In this document: positions 16,822 through 25,336 of the stretch, piece after piece
Layout: each line of letters opens with the position of its first letter
Numbering within the stretch: position 1 is the first letter of the stretch
NCBI GenBank assembly: GCA_012520915.1
Contig: JAAYNJ010000022.1
Location: 186,001-250,000 of the forward strand
Direction: 5' to 3'
Source: Oscillospiraceae bacterium
Lineage (GTDB): Bacteria; Bacillota; Clostridia; Oscillospirales; Ruminococcaceae
DNA: 64,000 bases
The notes under the pieces: generated by a model
Databases searched by the model: none
The model's input: only the letters and a program-made list of their open reading frames with translations
Told to the model about the DNA's origin: nothing
Position numbers and translations under genes: made by a program

Positions 16822-19164
16822 ATGATGATATGCTCAAAATGTAACAAACGCCCTGCAGTGGTCTTTATGACGCGCATTGAGGGTGAAAATTCTATAAATG
16901 AAGGAATCTGTCTGGTTTGTGCAAAAGAACTTGGTTTAAAACCGGTAGATGACCTCATGAAAAGATTTGGAATTAATGACGAGGATCTTGAGACATTGTC
17001 TGATCAGATGATGAATTTTGATATCGGAAATCAGGACGATGATGCTCCGGGCTTTGAAAGGGGAGGTTCGCCCGTGTTTCCTTCCTTTATAATGAATTCA
17101 CCTAAAAACAATTCAAATGATGAATCTGAAGGTAGCGATAAAGGTGAAAAAACTTTTCAAGGTAAAAGAAGAAGAGAAAAGAAAGGTGAAGGTCAATCAA
17201 GAAAATTTCTTGACACATATTGTGAAAATTTGAACAGAAAGGCCATCGAAGGCCGTTTGGACAGAATTGTCGGTCGGGAGAAGGAGATATATCGAACCCT
17301 TCAAATTCTGTCCCGCAGACAAAAAAATAATCCCTGCCTGATAGGTGAAGCAGGGGTCGGTAAGACAGCAATAGCAGAAGGATTGGCTTTGAAAATTGTT
17401 AATGGAGATGTTCCTTCAAAAATGCTGAAAAAGGAACTTTATCTTCTTGATTTAACTGCGCTCGTTGCCGGAACACAGTTTAGAGGACAGTTTGAAAGCA
17501 GGGTAAAAGGATTAATTTCTGAAGTTAAGGCCGATGGAAATATAATTTTATTTATAGATGAAATACATAACCTTACGGGAGCGGGTGATGCCGAGGGGGC
17601 AATGAATGCTGCGAACATATTAAAACCCGCGCTTTCAAGAGGGGAAATTCAGGTTATAGGCGCAACTACTTTCAATGAGTATAGAAAATATATTGAAAGT
17701 GACCAAGCTCTGGAGAGAAGATTTCAACCTGTAAAAATAGAAGAGCCCTCGATAGAGGACACGATAGAGATGCTTGCAGGGGTAAAAGGGTATTATGAGG
17801 ACTATCACCACGTTAAAATCCCTGATGAATTATTGGAACAAATCGCTTCTCTCTCTGAAAGATATATAACCGATAGATTTCTTCCGGACAAGGCAATTGA
17901 TCTTTTGGATGAGGCGGCTGCGAGCAGAGCCTTGGAGAGTCAAGAACTTTCCGAATATGAAATGCTTAAAGAAAAAATTTCAAAACTTAAAGCTGAAGAA
18001 GAAGCTGAAAAAGATGAAGAAGGTTCTGTTGATTATGAGAACCTTGCCCGAATCAGAAGTGAAATAATATTAACCGAGTCGGAAATGAATGATTTGGAGG
18101 AAGCTGTTGAGAACATTTATGTTACATCATGCGACCTTGCTAAGGTAATTGAACTTTGGACGGGGATACCTGCAAACAAAATAGAAGAAAGTGAATACAA
18201 AAAAGTAGCCGGACTGGCTGATTCGATAAAGAAAAAAATTATAGGACAGGATGAAGCTGTGGAACTGGTTTCGAATGCCATAAAGCGGTCAAGGGTAGGA
18301 TTGCAAAAACGCAGAAGACCCGCATCCTTTATTTTTGTTGGTCCGACCGGAGTAGGCAAGACGGAATTGGTAAAGGTTTTGGCTGCTGAACTTTTTAGTG
18401 GAGTAGAACCCCTTATCAGGATAGATATGTCTGAATATATGGAAAAACATGCAGTTTCGAGATTGATAGGTTCTCCTCCCGGATACGTAGGTTATGATGA
18501 GGCCGGACAATTGACCGAAAAAGTCCGTAGAAGACCTTACAGTGTCGTGTTGTTCGATGAAATTGAAAAGGCGCACCCCGATGTTATGAATATTCTGCTC
18601 CAGATACTTGATGAAGGAAAGATTTCCGATGCGCAGGGAAGAACAGTGAATTTTGAAAACACGATAATAGTTATGACGAGCAATGTAGGCTCTACGGATA
18701 GGGTTACTCTTACAGGATTTGGAAGATCAGCAGATGATGCCGTAAAAGATAAATCCAGAAAAGCAATAACAGAATTTTTAAGACCGGAATTTATCAGTCG
18801 GGTTGATGAAGTGGTTGTGTTCAATCCATTAAGTGAGGAGTCGCTTGAAAAGATAGCGTCATTGATGCTTGAGGAGATTCGCGAACCGCTTGAGTCCAAG
18901 TCAATAACTCTTAAATATGACAATTCAGCACTCAAAAAACTTGCCGAACTGAGCGAAGGTGGAAAATATGCAGCTCGTGACCTGAGGAGAACAATTAGAA
19001 AAACGGTTGAAGATGAAATTGCAAATATTCTTGTTGACAACATAGGAAAACCCATAGGAGAAATCAATATTACAACAAGAGAGGATAAACTCGTCATTGA
19101 AGCTTCCGGAAGCGGACTAATGTATCCAATTGACAGGGTGGTTGAATGCACTCTCAAAGTATAG
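16822..19164 (+). CDS. ClpE-like Clp ATPase with N-terminal zinc finger
   Basis: A 780 aa HSP100 unfoldase. The N-terminus has two CXXC pairs (Cys 4/7 and 30/33), as in ClpE and McsA. An acidic/basic linker, a first AAA+ module (GEAGVGKT at 175-182; [16 protein letters not shown]), a short coiled-coil middle region and a second AAA+ module (GPTGVGKT at 507-514; ERRFQPV and YAARDLRR elsewhere) follow. It lacks the N-terminal double repeat of ClpC. A TGFG loop could serve ClpP binding. The start is ATG at 16822 with GAGG upstream; an in-frame ATG at 16777 has no ribosome site. A CIRCE element replaces the CtsR site usual for clpE. Confidence 0.88.
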   Translation: MMICSKCNKRPAVVFMTRIEGENSINEGICLVCAKELGLKPVDDLMKRFGINDEDLETLSDQMMNFDIGNQDDDAPGFERGGSPVFPSFIMNSPKNNSNDESEGSDKGEKTFQGKRRREKKGEGQSRKFLDTYCENLNRKAIEGRLDRIVGREKEIYRTLQILSRRQKNNPCLIGEAGVGKTAIAEGLALKIVNGDVPSKMLKKELYLLDLTALVAGTQFRGQFESRVKGLISEVKADGNIILFIDEIHNLTGAGDAEGAMNAANILKPALSRGEIQVIGATTFNEYRKYIESDQALERRFQPVKIEEPSIEDTIEMLAGVKGYYEDYHHVKIPDELLEQIASLSERYITDRFLPDKAIDLLDEAAASRALESQELSEYEMLKEKISKLKAEEEAEKDEEGSVDYENLARIRSEIILTESEMNDLEEAVENIYVTSCDLAKVIELWTGIPANKIEESEYKKVAGLADSIKKKIIGQDEAVELVSNAIKRSRVGLQKRRRPASFIFVGPTGVGKTELVKVLAAELFSGVEPLIRIDMSEYMEKHAVSRLIGSPPGYVGYDEAGQLTEKVRRRPYSVVLFDEIEKAHPDVMNILLQILDEGKISDAQGRTVNFENTIIVMTSNVGSTDRVTLTGFGRSADDAVKDKSRKAITEFLRPEFISRVDEVVVFNPLSEESLEKIASLMLEEIREPLESKSITLKYDNSALKKLAELSEGGKYAARDLRRTIRKTVEDEIANILVDNIGKPIGEINITTREDKLVIEASGSGLMYPIDRVVECTLKV

Positions 19165-19175
19165 CTCTTTTAATT

Positions 19176-19210
19176 GAAAAAAGTCCGAGCTAAGCAGCTC
19201 GGACTTTTTT
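19176..19210. terminator. Bidirectional intrinsic terminator
   Basis: AAAAAAGTCCGAGCT pairs perfectly with AGCTCGGACTTTTTT around AAGC. It separates the convergent clpE-like and nitroreductase genes. Confidence 0.9.
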
Positions 19211-19214
19211 GAAA

Positions 19215-19748
19215 CTAAATAAATTCGCATATTTCATCGAATGATTTGCGCTTTTTAGCCCTGGGCTCATCGCTTTTTGCGTATCCTATGGCTACTATTA
19301 CCATAAGAGTTTCCTCTTCCTCATTGACTTCAAAAAATTCGCCTATTTTTTCTCTGTTAAAGTAGCCGATTATACAGGTCGAAAGCCCTAAAGAAGAAGC
19401 CGATAGAATCAAGTGGGAGCAGGCAGCTCCACAATCGAAGCTTGACATATTTCTGAAAAAGTTGTTTTCAGTATCTATAGGCGCTTCCTTTTCCGTTTTC
19501 GTAATTAATACAAAAGCAGGACACTGTGAGAGAAAAGTATTTACATTGTTTTCGGTTAGCAGTACTCTAAGCTTTTCGACGTCTTCTTTTTTTGACGCAA
19601 CTCTAAAATACCATGGCTGTTTATTGGAAGCAGAGGGGGCGATTCCGCCTTCTTTTACTATTTTCTTTAACAAATCGACATCAATGTTGCGGGAACCGTC
19701 AAAATCTCTGCAACTCTCACGAACTTTTATCAACTTCGAAAATTTCAT
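19215..19748 (-). CDS. Nitroreductase family protein
   Basis: A 177 aa FMN-dependent oxidoreductase of the nitroreductase fold. Motifs are the N-terminal RESCRDFDG phosphate-binding region, GGIAPSASNKQPWYFRV, and GLSTCIIGYFNREKIGEF followed by MVIVAIGYAKSDEPRAKKRKSFDE. The natural substrate is unknown. The start is ATG at 19748 (MKFSKLIKVRES) with AAAGGAG 6 bases upstream; the frame runs open to 19781 without a ribosome site. Confidence 0.88.
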   Translation of the reverse strand: MKFSKLIKVRESCRDFDGSRNIDVDLLKKIVKEGGIAPSASNKQPWYFRVASKKEDVEKLRVLLTENNVNTFLSQCPAFVLITKTEKEAPIDTENNFFRNMSSFDCGAACSHLILSASSLGLSTCIIGYFNREKIGEFFEVNEEEETLMVIVAIGYAKSDEPRAKKRKSFDEICEFI

Positions 19749-19771
19749 AATTACTCCTTTCCATTTAAAAC

Positions 19772-19801
19772 AATATATCACAAATAACCTATTCTTAACA
19801 A
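19772..19801 (-). promoter_or_regulatory. Putative promoter of the nitroreductase gene
   Basis: On the minus strand TTGTTA (19801-19796) and TATATT (19777-19772) are 18 bases apart, just upstream of the ribosome site. Confidence 0.45.
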
Positions 19802-19877
19802 ACTCTTAATTAAACAAAAACTTATGTTATATAGTATAATACATCGAATATATTAATATGGGAGAGACCTTTTTAAA

Positions 19878-20588
19878 ATGAAAATTGAAATGCATGTCCA
19901 TACTTCGAATGTGAGCCCATGTTCTAAAATGCCTGCAGAGATACTGGCAAAAGAACTGTATAAAGCCGGCTATGGTGCTGCTGTATTAACCGATCACTTC
20001 AATGACTATGTGTTGGATAACTTTGCAGGGAGCAAGTTAGACAAAGTCGATAGATATCTTGAGGGTTACAGGATTGTATCGGAACATGGTGAAAAGATAG
20101 GGCTTAAAGTGTTTTTAGGTGTTGAGGTTTGCTTGTTGACTACCGGTGGGTGGGATGATTTCCTGATATACGGTATTGACGAGGATTTTTTAATTGATAC
20201 ACCCACCCTATACAATCTGACGCAAGAAGAATTATATCATGCTGTCGATTCTTATGGCGGGCTTGTGTATCAAGCACATCCCTTCAGGATGGGATGCAGA
20301 CCCCTTAACCCTTATTATATACACGGGGTTGAAGTGCACAACGGAAGTAATAACAACAATGAAGAGAATATAAGAGCTTTTAAATGGGCATCGGAGTATT
20401 CTCATTTAAAATGGATTTCGGGAAGCGATGCACATGAAATCGATAAGATTGATACAGGGGGAATCATCGTACCTGAAGACGAAAATATTTACGATTCGAA
20501 ATCACTTGCGAAATATCTGAAAAATAATAGGGTTGAATTAATAAAAGAGTCGGAAAACGGTTATATTACAGTTAAATCACCAAAATAG
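19878..20588 (+). CDS. PHP-domain metal-dependent phosphoesterase
   Basis: A 236 aa protein of the PHP superfamily, which hydrolyses phosphoesters with two or three metals. All four motif regions are visible: EMHVHTSNVSPCS, LTDHFNDY, GVEVCL with YQAHPFR, and the C-terminal GSDAHEIDKI. The substrate is unknown; it is not long enough for a polymerase or histidinol phosphatase with extra domains. The likely -10 is TATAAT at 19835-19840. GGGAGAG lies further from the ATG than usual, about 12 bases. Confidence 0.85.
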   Translation: MKIEMHVHTSNVSPCSKMPAEILAKELYKAGYGAAVLTDHFNDYVLDNFAGSKLDKVDRYLEGYRIVSEHGEKIGLKVFLGVEVCLLTTGGWDDFLIYGIDEDFLIDTPTLYNLTQEELYHAVDSYGGLVYQAHPFRMGCRPLNPYYIHGVEVHNGSNNNNEENIRAFKWASEYSHLKWISGSDAHEIDKIDTGGIIVPEDENIYDSKSLAKYLKNNRVELIKESENGYITVKSPK

Positions 20589-20589
20589 A

Positions 20590-20625
20590 AAACACACCAC
20601 TCAACATTTGCTGAGTGGTGTGTTT
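20590..20625. terminator. Strong hairpin between PHP gene and tRNA-Gln
   Basis: AAACACACCACTCA pairs perfectly with TGAGTGGTGTGTTT around an 8-base loop. It touches the tRNA CCA end and can serve both convergent units. Confidence 0.75.
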
Positions 20626-20699
20626 GGCTGGGCCGGGTGGATTCGAACCAACGAATGACGGAGTCAAAGTCCGTTGCCTTACCGCTTGGCTACGGCCCA
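20625..20699 (-). tRNA. tRNA-Gln (anticodon TTG)
   Basis: The cloverleaf is complete: acceptor TGGGCCG/CGGCCCA, anticodon arm CGGAC-TTTGACT-CCG region with TTG, TTCGAATC in the T loop, and CCA encoded. A promoter is visible upstream (20742-20771). Confidence 0.95.
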
Positions 20700-20741
20700 A
20701 TAATTCGACCAAAACATAAACTAATAAAGCGTCGCCAAAAC

Positions 20742-20771
20742 ATTATAGCAAACTATCAGCCCTAAAAGCAA
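20742..20771 (-). promoter_or_regulatory. Promoter of tRNA-Gln
   Basis: On the minus strand TTGCTT (20771-20766) and TATAAT (20747-20742) are 18 bases apart, about 43 bases before the tRNA. Confidence 0.65.
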
Positions 20772-20975
20772 TATCAAAAAACGAAGTGACATTGTGTTAT
20801 AGGATATAATAGTGATACGGGACATAATTATAAAATATAATCAATGATTTGCTGCAAATCAATAGACATATTCCTTCGTATAGAATATGTGCGCCCCTGC
20901 CTTTTTGAGCTCTGTGTTCATTTTGTTTTCCTAATGTTGTCTAAAAGAGCGGAAAAAACAAGGAGTGATTTATTC

Positions 20976-22102
20976 ATGTATAAAATTCTTGTCTTGAATT
21001 TGGGCTCCACCTCTACCAAGCTGGCTTATTATGAAAATGAAACATCTGTCGTGAGCCAAACCATTGAGCATCCTGCTGCAGAAACAAAAGTATTTGAATC
21101 CTTTATGGATCAAGGAGAGTATCGCATCGGCTATATCAAGCGCTTTATGCAGGAAAACGCTATCGACTTGTGCGATTTGGATGCAATAGTCAGCCGCGGA
21201 GGACATACCAAATCCCTGGAGAGTGGAGTGTATAGGATATGTCCTGAGATGATGAAGCAACAACGCAGCGGCATATATGGATTACATCCCAGCGATCTGG
21301 GTAGCGAAATTGCCTATACTCTAGCTCAAAAAAGCAAGGCGATTCCCTTGATTATAGATCCGCCCATAACTGATGAATTCGAACCCGTGGCCCGCCTTTC
21401 CGGCCATCCTCTTGTGAGGCGCAGGAGCAGTCTTCATGCTCTAAACCATAAAGCTACTGCCAGACGATATGCTCGGGAAAACGATGCCAAGTATGAAGAT
21501 TTAAACTTGATAGTGGTACACATGGGGGTGGTATTTCTGTAGCTCCTCACTGCAAAGGTCGAATGGTCGACGGCGATAATGCTTTGGAAGGAGACGGTGC
21601 ATTTTCCGCTAATCGTACCGGCGGCCTACCGGTAGGAGATTTGATGAGACTTTGTTTCTCCGGAGAATACACCTATTCACAACTTCATAGGATGATTAAT
21701 GGGGAAGGCGGTTTGTTTGCTTATCTCGGAGAGAGTGATGTGCGCATCGTACAAAAAATGGCAGAGTCGGATGAAAAGGCCAGATTGTGTTTGGATGCTA
21801 TGGTATATCAGACCTGCAAGGCTATCGGCGCTTGTGCGACCGTTCTGAAGGGGAAGGTCGATGCCATCCTTCTGACAGGAGGCGTTATTTATTCTAGGAC
21901 AATTGTGGAAAAAATTGAGGAATCTTGTGGATTCATTGCTGATATCGTTTCTTATCCTGGCGAGAATGAAATGGAATCTCTGGCAATGGGGGCATTGGAA
22001 GGTCTGCGAAATCCGGAAAAAATTCGCGATTTTGTTACTTATGCCGATATCGGAGAAGCAACGGAAAACAAGTACAGGTTTCCTTTTATAAACCGTCATT
22101 GA
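20976..22102 (+). pseudogene. buk: Butyrate kinase gene with a frameshift
   Basis: Butyrate kinase makes butyrate and ATP from butyryl phosphate, the last step of one butyrate route. The N-terminal half (LVLNLGSTSTKLAYYENE, VSRGGHTKSLESGVY, SSLHALNHKATARRYA) and the C-terminal half (NALEGDGAFSANRTGGLP, LLTGGVIYS) are both well conserved but lie in different frames. The break is in the glycine motif HMGGG. Only five Gs stand at 21524-21528, where six would keep frame, so the upper frame stops at 21540. A one-base loss in a homopolymer could be real decay, a phase-variable tract or a sequencing error. No ptb (phosphotransbutyrylase) gene is adjacent. The start ATG has AAGGAG upstream. Confidence 0.85.
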
Positions 22103-22345
22103 TCCACAGTTAATCCTACGAGATACATCATATGTAACGAAAGAATTATTAGAAGATAACCCAATATCTATTGCAATTGTAAAACAATTTTGATTCTGTT
22201 TTATTTTAATTTAAAGTTGAAAGGCACGGCTGAGAGTTATGCCGTTTATAATGTGTCGCCAAGAAAACAATCCATAAAAGAGCTGTTGGATCGAAAATAA
22301 GTGACAAGACATACCCAAGAAATTGTAATGTTAACAGCTTGTATA
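22103..22345. other. Gene-free stretch after the butyrate kinase gene
   Basis: No supported gene. Two short open stretches on the plus strand have protein-like composition but no start or ribosome site: about 22098-22189, ending in LLEDNPISIAIVKQF, and about 22220-22300, ending in SPRKQSIKELLDRK. They might be remnants, but I recognise neither. Confidence 0.3.
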
Positions 22346-22347
22346 TA

Positions 22348-22388
22348 TAAAAAAGTCCTTGACTCTGTAGGAAGTCAAAGACTTTTTA
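22348..22388. terminator. Terminator between butyrate kinase region and tRNA-Leu
   Basis: AAAAAGTC-TTGACT pairs with AGTCAA-GACTTTTT (one mismatch). T tracts on both strands make it bidirectional. Confidence 0.8.
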
Positions 22389-22396
22389 GATTGAGC

Positions 22397-22483
22397 TGGT
22401 GCGGATGAAGGGACTTGAACCCCCATGAAGTTGCCCTCACTAGAACCTGAATCTAGCGCGTCTGCCAGTTCCGCCACATCCGC
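22397..22483 (-). tRNA. tRNA-Leu (anticodon CAG)
   Basis: The acceptor GCGGATG pairs with the 3' CATCCGC region. The anticodon arm CTAGA-TTCAGGT-TCTAG gives CAG. The long variable arm of a class II tRNA is present, and CCA is encoded. Confidence 0.95.
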
Positions 22484-22498
22484 AAACATAACAACGAA

Positions 22499-22527
22499 AT
22501 AATAACACCTGTTCATAATGATGTCAA
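22499..22527 (-). promoter_or_regulatory. Promoter of tRNA-Leu
   Basis: On the minus strand TTGACA (22527-22522) and TATTAT (22504-22499) are 17 bases apart. It is divergent from the tRNA-Ala promoter. Confidence 0.75.
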
Positions 22528-22536
22528 TGTCATATA

Positions 22537-22565
22537 TTGACATTTTATTGGCACAATGATACACT
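22537..22565 (+). promoter_or_regulatory. Promoter of tRNA-Ala
   Basis: TTGACA (22537-22542) and TACACT (22560-22565) are 17 bases apart, 23 bases before the tRNA. Confidence 0.75.
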
Positions 22566-22588
22566 TTTTCGACAGTCAATAAAAAAAT

Positions 22589-22664
<76 letters not shown>

Positions 22665-22674
22665 TAGTGAAGCT

Positions 22675-22704
22675 GTCCGAACTCGTAAAACGGGTTCGGA
22701 CTTT
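22675..22704 (+). terminator. Hairpin after tRNA-Ala
   Basis: GTCCGAACTCG pairs with CGGGTTCGGAC (one G-U), followed only by CTTTA. It is a weak terminator or a processing signal. Confidence 0.5.
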
Positions 22705-22794
22705 ACCTGTTCAGCTCCACAAAATTGTTTGCTTCTGTAGTATCTACTGACAATAATGTGTGGTCTGAAAAGAGGAGTCAAACTAACTAATTTT

Positions 22795-22830
22795 AAAAGA
22801 TGCCTGCAATTTCTACAGGCATCTTTTGTT
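22795..22830. terminator. Bidirectional intrinsic terminator
   Basis: AAAAGATGCCTG pairs perfectly with CAGGCATCTTTT. It lies between tRNA-Ala and the convergent ADP-ribosylglycohydrolase-family gene. Confidence 0.8.
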
Positions 22831-22905
22831 TAGAAGGAAATTTAGATTTTTAAGTAAGCAATTCAATGGTACGATATCGCCTTCTATATTTTTAGATGTG
22901 AAGCA

Positions 22906-23916
22906 TTATCTCAAGTCCAGAATTTCTTGAGCCAGTTTTTCAAGTTCAAACTCATTTGCGGAATCAATTAGTTTGGTCCAATCACTCGGCATTGAATCTA
23001 TTCCATTAAGAGCACCAAGAATTCCTCCAATCATTATTGCGACTGTATCGGTATCATCTCCAATGTTTACAGCTGCCTCAATAGCTTTTACGGTGTCTCC
23101 GCCTGCTGCAACCATTAGACCGAAAGCTGCGGGAACTGCTTCTGCTGCAGAGAGTCCGCTTCCGATAACATCTGAAATCTCATCAATTGCATCACTTAAA
23201 CTGTCACTCATAAGGCCAATTCCGACTGCAAGTTTAATCTTTTTTTCAATATTACAGGCTGCAACAGGGTGAGCAACTTTTAATCCGATCTCATTTCCTT
23301 TTCTTGCACCATAAATCCCAGCTTTAATCACATCGAAAAAGTTACTGTCTTCTTGAAGTGCTTTTGCTGTCGCTGCAGCAACAGCGGCTGCACCTGCTAA
23401 GGCATTATTATTGGGGTGTGTTACTTTGCACATTGTTATGGCGTCGTCAATAGCTTTGTCAACATCGCCAAAACTGAACAGTGCAAATGGAGCACTCTTC
23501 ATTGCCGCTCCATTGGTGGCTTGAGAATTTTGGTTGACCGGAACGAACCCGTCTGCCGGAAGTACTTCAGTTCCTTGAATTTTTGCAATAGATGCCCTGG
23601 TTGTCGGGCCGGCGAATCTATTGAAATATTTATCGATGCTTGCCCATTTCAGCAATGCTTCGGTTGCAATCTCTTCGTTTATTGTACCCTTATTTGCCAC
23701 AATTTCTTTACAGGCAATGTAGGCAACCGAAAAATCGTCGGTAACCTGGCCAGGCTCGTTTCCTCTTGCAAATGTATCTTTTGGCGGTTTATAAAAATCA
23801 GTTACATAACCGCCAAAAAACTCTTCAATCTGTTGTCTTGTTCTAATTTCGGTAGCGGCACCCATTGCATCGCCGGCAGCTGCGCCGACCAGGCTTCCGT
23901 GAATCTTTTTAAGCAT
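22906..23916 (-). CDS. ADP-ribosylglycohydrolase (ARH/DraG) family protein, paralogue 1
   Basis: A 336 aa all-alpha hydrolase of the ARH/DraG family, whose known members use two Mg ions to cleave N- or O-glycosidic bonds to ADP-ribose. Metal-site motifs are intact: GDAMGA (15-20), TDDFS (59-63) and GDDTDT (286-291). The usual TDDT is TDDF here, as in both paralogues downstream, so the three form one subfamily whose substrate may differ from ADP-ribosyl proteins. The ATG has GGAGGG upstream. It diverges from the operon starting at 24218, which encodes a BMP-type importer and the other two paralogues. Confidence 0.88.
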   Translation of the reverse strand: MLKKIHGSLVGAAAGDAMGAATEIRTRQQIEEFFGGYVTDFYKPPKDTFARGNEPGQVTDDFSVAYIACKEIVANKGTINEEIATEALLKWASIDKYFNRFAGPTTRASIAKIQGTEVLPADGFVPVNQNSQATNGAAMKSAPFALFSFGDVDKAIDDAITMCKVTHPNNNALAGAAAVAAATAKALQEDSNFFDVIKAGIYGARKGNEIGLKVAHPVAACNIEKKIKLAVGIGLMSDSLSDAIDEISDVIGSGLSAAEAVPAAFGLMVAAGGDTVKAIEAAVNIGDDTDTVAIMIGGILGALNGIDSMPSDWTKLIDSANEFELEKLAQEILDLR

Positions 23917-23985
23917 AAAAACCCTCCATAATTGATATTTTAATATTTTATTATTACATTTTTATAATGTGTACCTTTTTGTATT

Positions 23986-24014
23986 ATGATAGCAAAATAA
24001 GCGGTTGATTGCAA
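23986..24014 (-). promoter_or_regulatory. Promoter of ARH paralogue 1
   Basis: On the minus strand TTGCAA (24014-24009) and TATCAT (23991-23986) are 17 bases apart, about 70 bases before the start codon. Confidence 0.6.
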
Positions 24015-24124
24015 AGTTATCACATCAAAATAGTGTTTATATAAAAATTAGCTGCAAAACCTGTTGTTATTTAATAAATATTACAATGGGATTAGTTAAA
24101 TAGGTGACAACATGACGAAAATTA

Positions 24125-24154
24125 TTGACTATATTGAATTTTTATGGTTAATAA
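24125..24154 (+). promoter_or_regulatory. Possible promoter of the BMP/ABC operon
   Basis: TTGACT (24125-24130) and TAATAA (24149-24154) are 18 bases apart. The -10 is poor, so confidence is low. Confidence 0.35.
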
Positions 24155-24175
24155 TCTAAACTGTATCTACAGAGA

Positions 24176-24194
24176 AATGCAAATACATTGCATT
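24176..24194. promoter_or_regulatory. Inverted repeat, candidate operator of the BMP/ABC operon
   Basis: AATGCAA, five bases, TTGCATT: a perfect 7-bp inverted repeat 24 bases before the start codon and just after the possible promoter. The short spacer suits a protein operator more than an RNA hairpin. Confidence 0.5.
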
Positions 24195-24217
24195 AAAAAA
24201 TAAAATTGGAGGGAATT

Positions 24218-25264
24218 ATGAGAAAGATACTCTCGCTATTTTCATGCTCGAAAAAAGCGGAGAGGCCGGTCGATGCTGAAAAGTCGTCTGCCCCGAGTGA
24301 AGGCACCGCTGAAACAGGTACAGAAGCTGGTGAGGTGCCTAAAAGTGCCTGTTTAATCTCGCAATATGGTTTGGATTCGCCCTTTATAGCAATGTGCTGG
24401 GAAGGCTTTACTGCTCTTGAAGAACAAGGATGGAAGGTAAAATTCCTCCAGGTTTCAGAGACAACCGAATTTGCCGATCAAATCAGGGCTATGGCAGCCG
24501 ACGATTGGGGCGTAATAGTAACATTGTTCGATGCTTTGGCCGCTACTGCAGTGGAGCTCTCCGGAGAATTGGAAGAGAGCTACCCTGGTCGTTGGATTTT
24601 CTTATGTGACTCTTATGAAGAGAACAATACAAATAACTGCGCAAATATAATATGTGATCCATGGGAATCTTCTTTTGTGGCAGGATTTGTTGCAGCTCAC
24701 TCCACGGAAAAAAAGAATGTAGGTTGGATTGGTCACACAAACTCACCGACTCAGGACAGGTTTATTTATGGTTATGAAGCAGGAATAAAGTATGCCGACA
24801 CAGGTGTTGGGTTGGTGTATGCTTATACCGGTGACGCACAAGATACACTGAAAGGAAAAGAAACCGCCAAAACAATGATCCAGAACGAAGGCGTTGACAT
24901 TATTTACCAAGCTGCAAATACCTCGGGTATAGGCGTTATCGAAGAGTGCAAGCAGAGCGGTATAAAATGTATCGGGGTCGACATGTGGCAGGGTGGAGAG
25001 TACGGACAAGAAACAGTATTCTGGTCCGCACTTAAACCGATACAGGATGCAATAACAGACTGCTGTATCCAAGCACAAGCGGGAGAATGGAGCGGGAATA
25101 TGATGTTCTATGACCTTGCGCACGGTGCGGCGGTTTATGATGAGAGAGACTTCGCGCTTCTTCCCGAGGAGCTGCAAAAGAAGGTAGAAAAACTGGTAAG
25201 CGATATTTCAGATGGTACTATCGATGTCTACGAGGGCTACGAGGAATATCGGCCGGAGTTCTAA
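24218..25264 (+). CDS. BMP-family ABC transporter substrate-binding protein
   Basis: A 348 aa solute-binding protein of the BMP/PnrA (Med) family, whose members bind purine nucleosides or related ligands for ABC import. Family features are LISQYGLDSPFIAMCWEG, FLCDSYEENNTNNCANI, FVAGFVAAHSTEKKNVGWIG and DIIYQAANTSGIGVIEECKQSG. The start is ATG at 24218 with GGAGGG 4 bases upstream. The N-terminus MRKILSLFSCSKKAE ends in a plausible lipid-attachment Cys (LFSC), but the hydrophobic core is only about six residues, much shorter than normal. A Ser/Glu/Thr-rich linker follows. It heads the operon with NupO/P/Q-like subunits. Confidence 0.88.
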   Translation: MRKILSLFSCSKKAERPVDAEKSSAPSEGTAETGTEAGEVPKSACLISQYGLDSPFIAMCWEGFTALEEQGWKVKFLQVSETTEFADQIRAMAADDWGVIVTLFDALAATAVELSGELEESYPGRWIFLCDSYEENNTNNCANIICDPWESSFVAGFVAAHSTEKKNVGWIGHTNSPTQDRFIYGYEAGIKYADTGVGLVYAYTGDAQDTLKGKETAKTMIQNEGVDIIYQAANTSGIGVIEECKQSGIKCIGVDMWQGGEYGQETVFWSALKPIQDAITDCCIQAQAGEWSGNMMFYDLAHGAAVYDERDFALLPEELQKKVEKLVSDISDGTIDVYEGYEEYRPEF

Positions 25265-25285
25265 AACTTAGTCTGATTTAGTTTT

Positions 25286-25317
25286 TTTGGGGTGAAGTCT
25301 CTGACCTTCACCCCAAA
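25286..25317 (+). promoter_or_regulatory. Intercistronic hairpin after the binding-protein gene
   Basis: TTTGGGGTGAAG pairs perfectly with CTTCACCCCAAA with no T tract after it. Such hairpins often protect the upstream message and let the binding protein outnumber the membrane subunits. Confidence 0.65.
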
Positions 25318-25336
25318 GTTAAAATGGGAGTAAATG

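Noticed and set aside
18537-19157. Long minus-strand frame of 206 codons within the clpE-like gene
   Set aside because: Antisense shadow with Ser/Ile-rich composition; the plus-strand Clp ATPase motifs are clear.
22098-22300. Short open stretches after buk that look protein-like
   Set aside because: No start, no ribosome site and no family I can name; could be chance.
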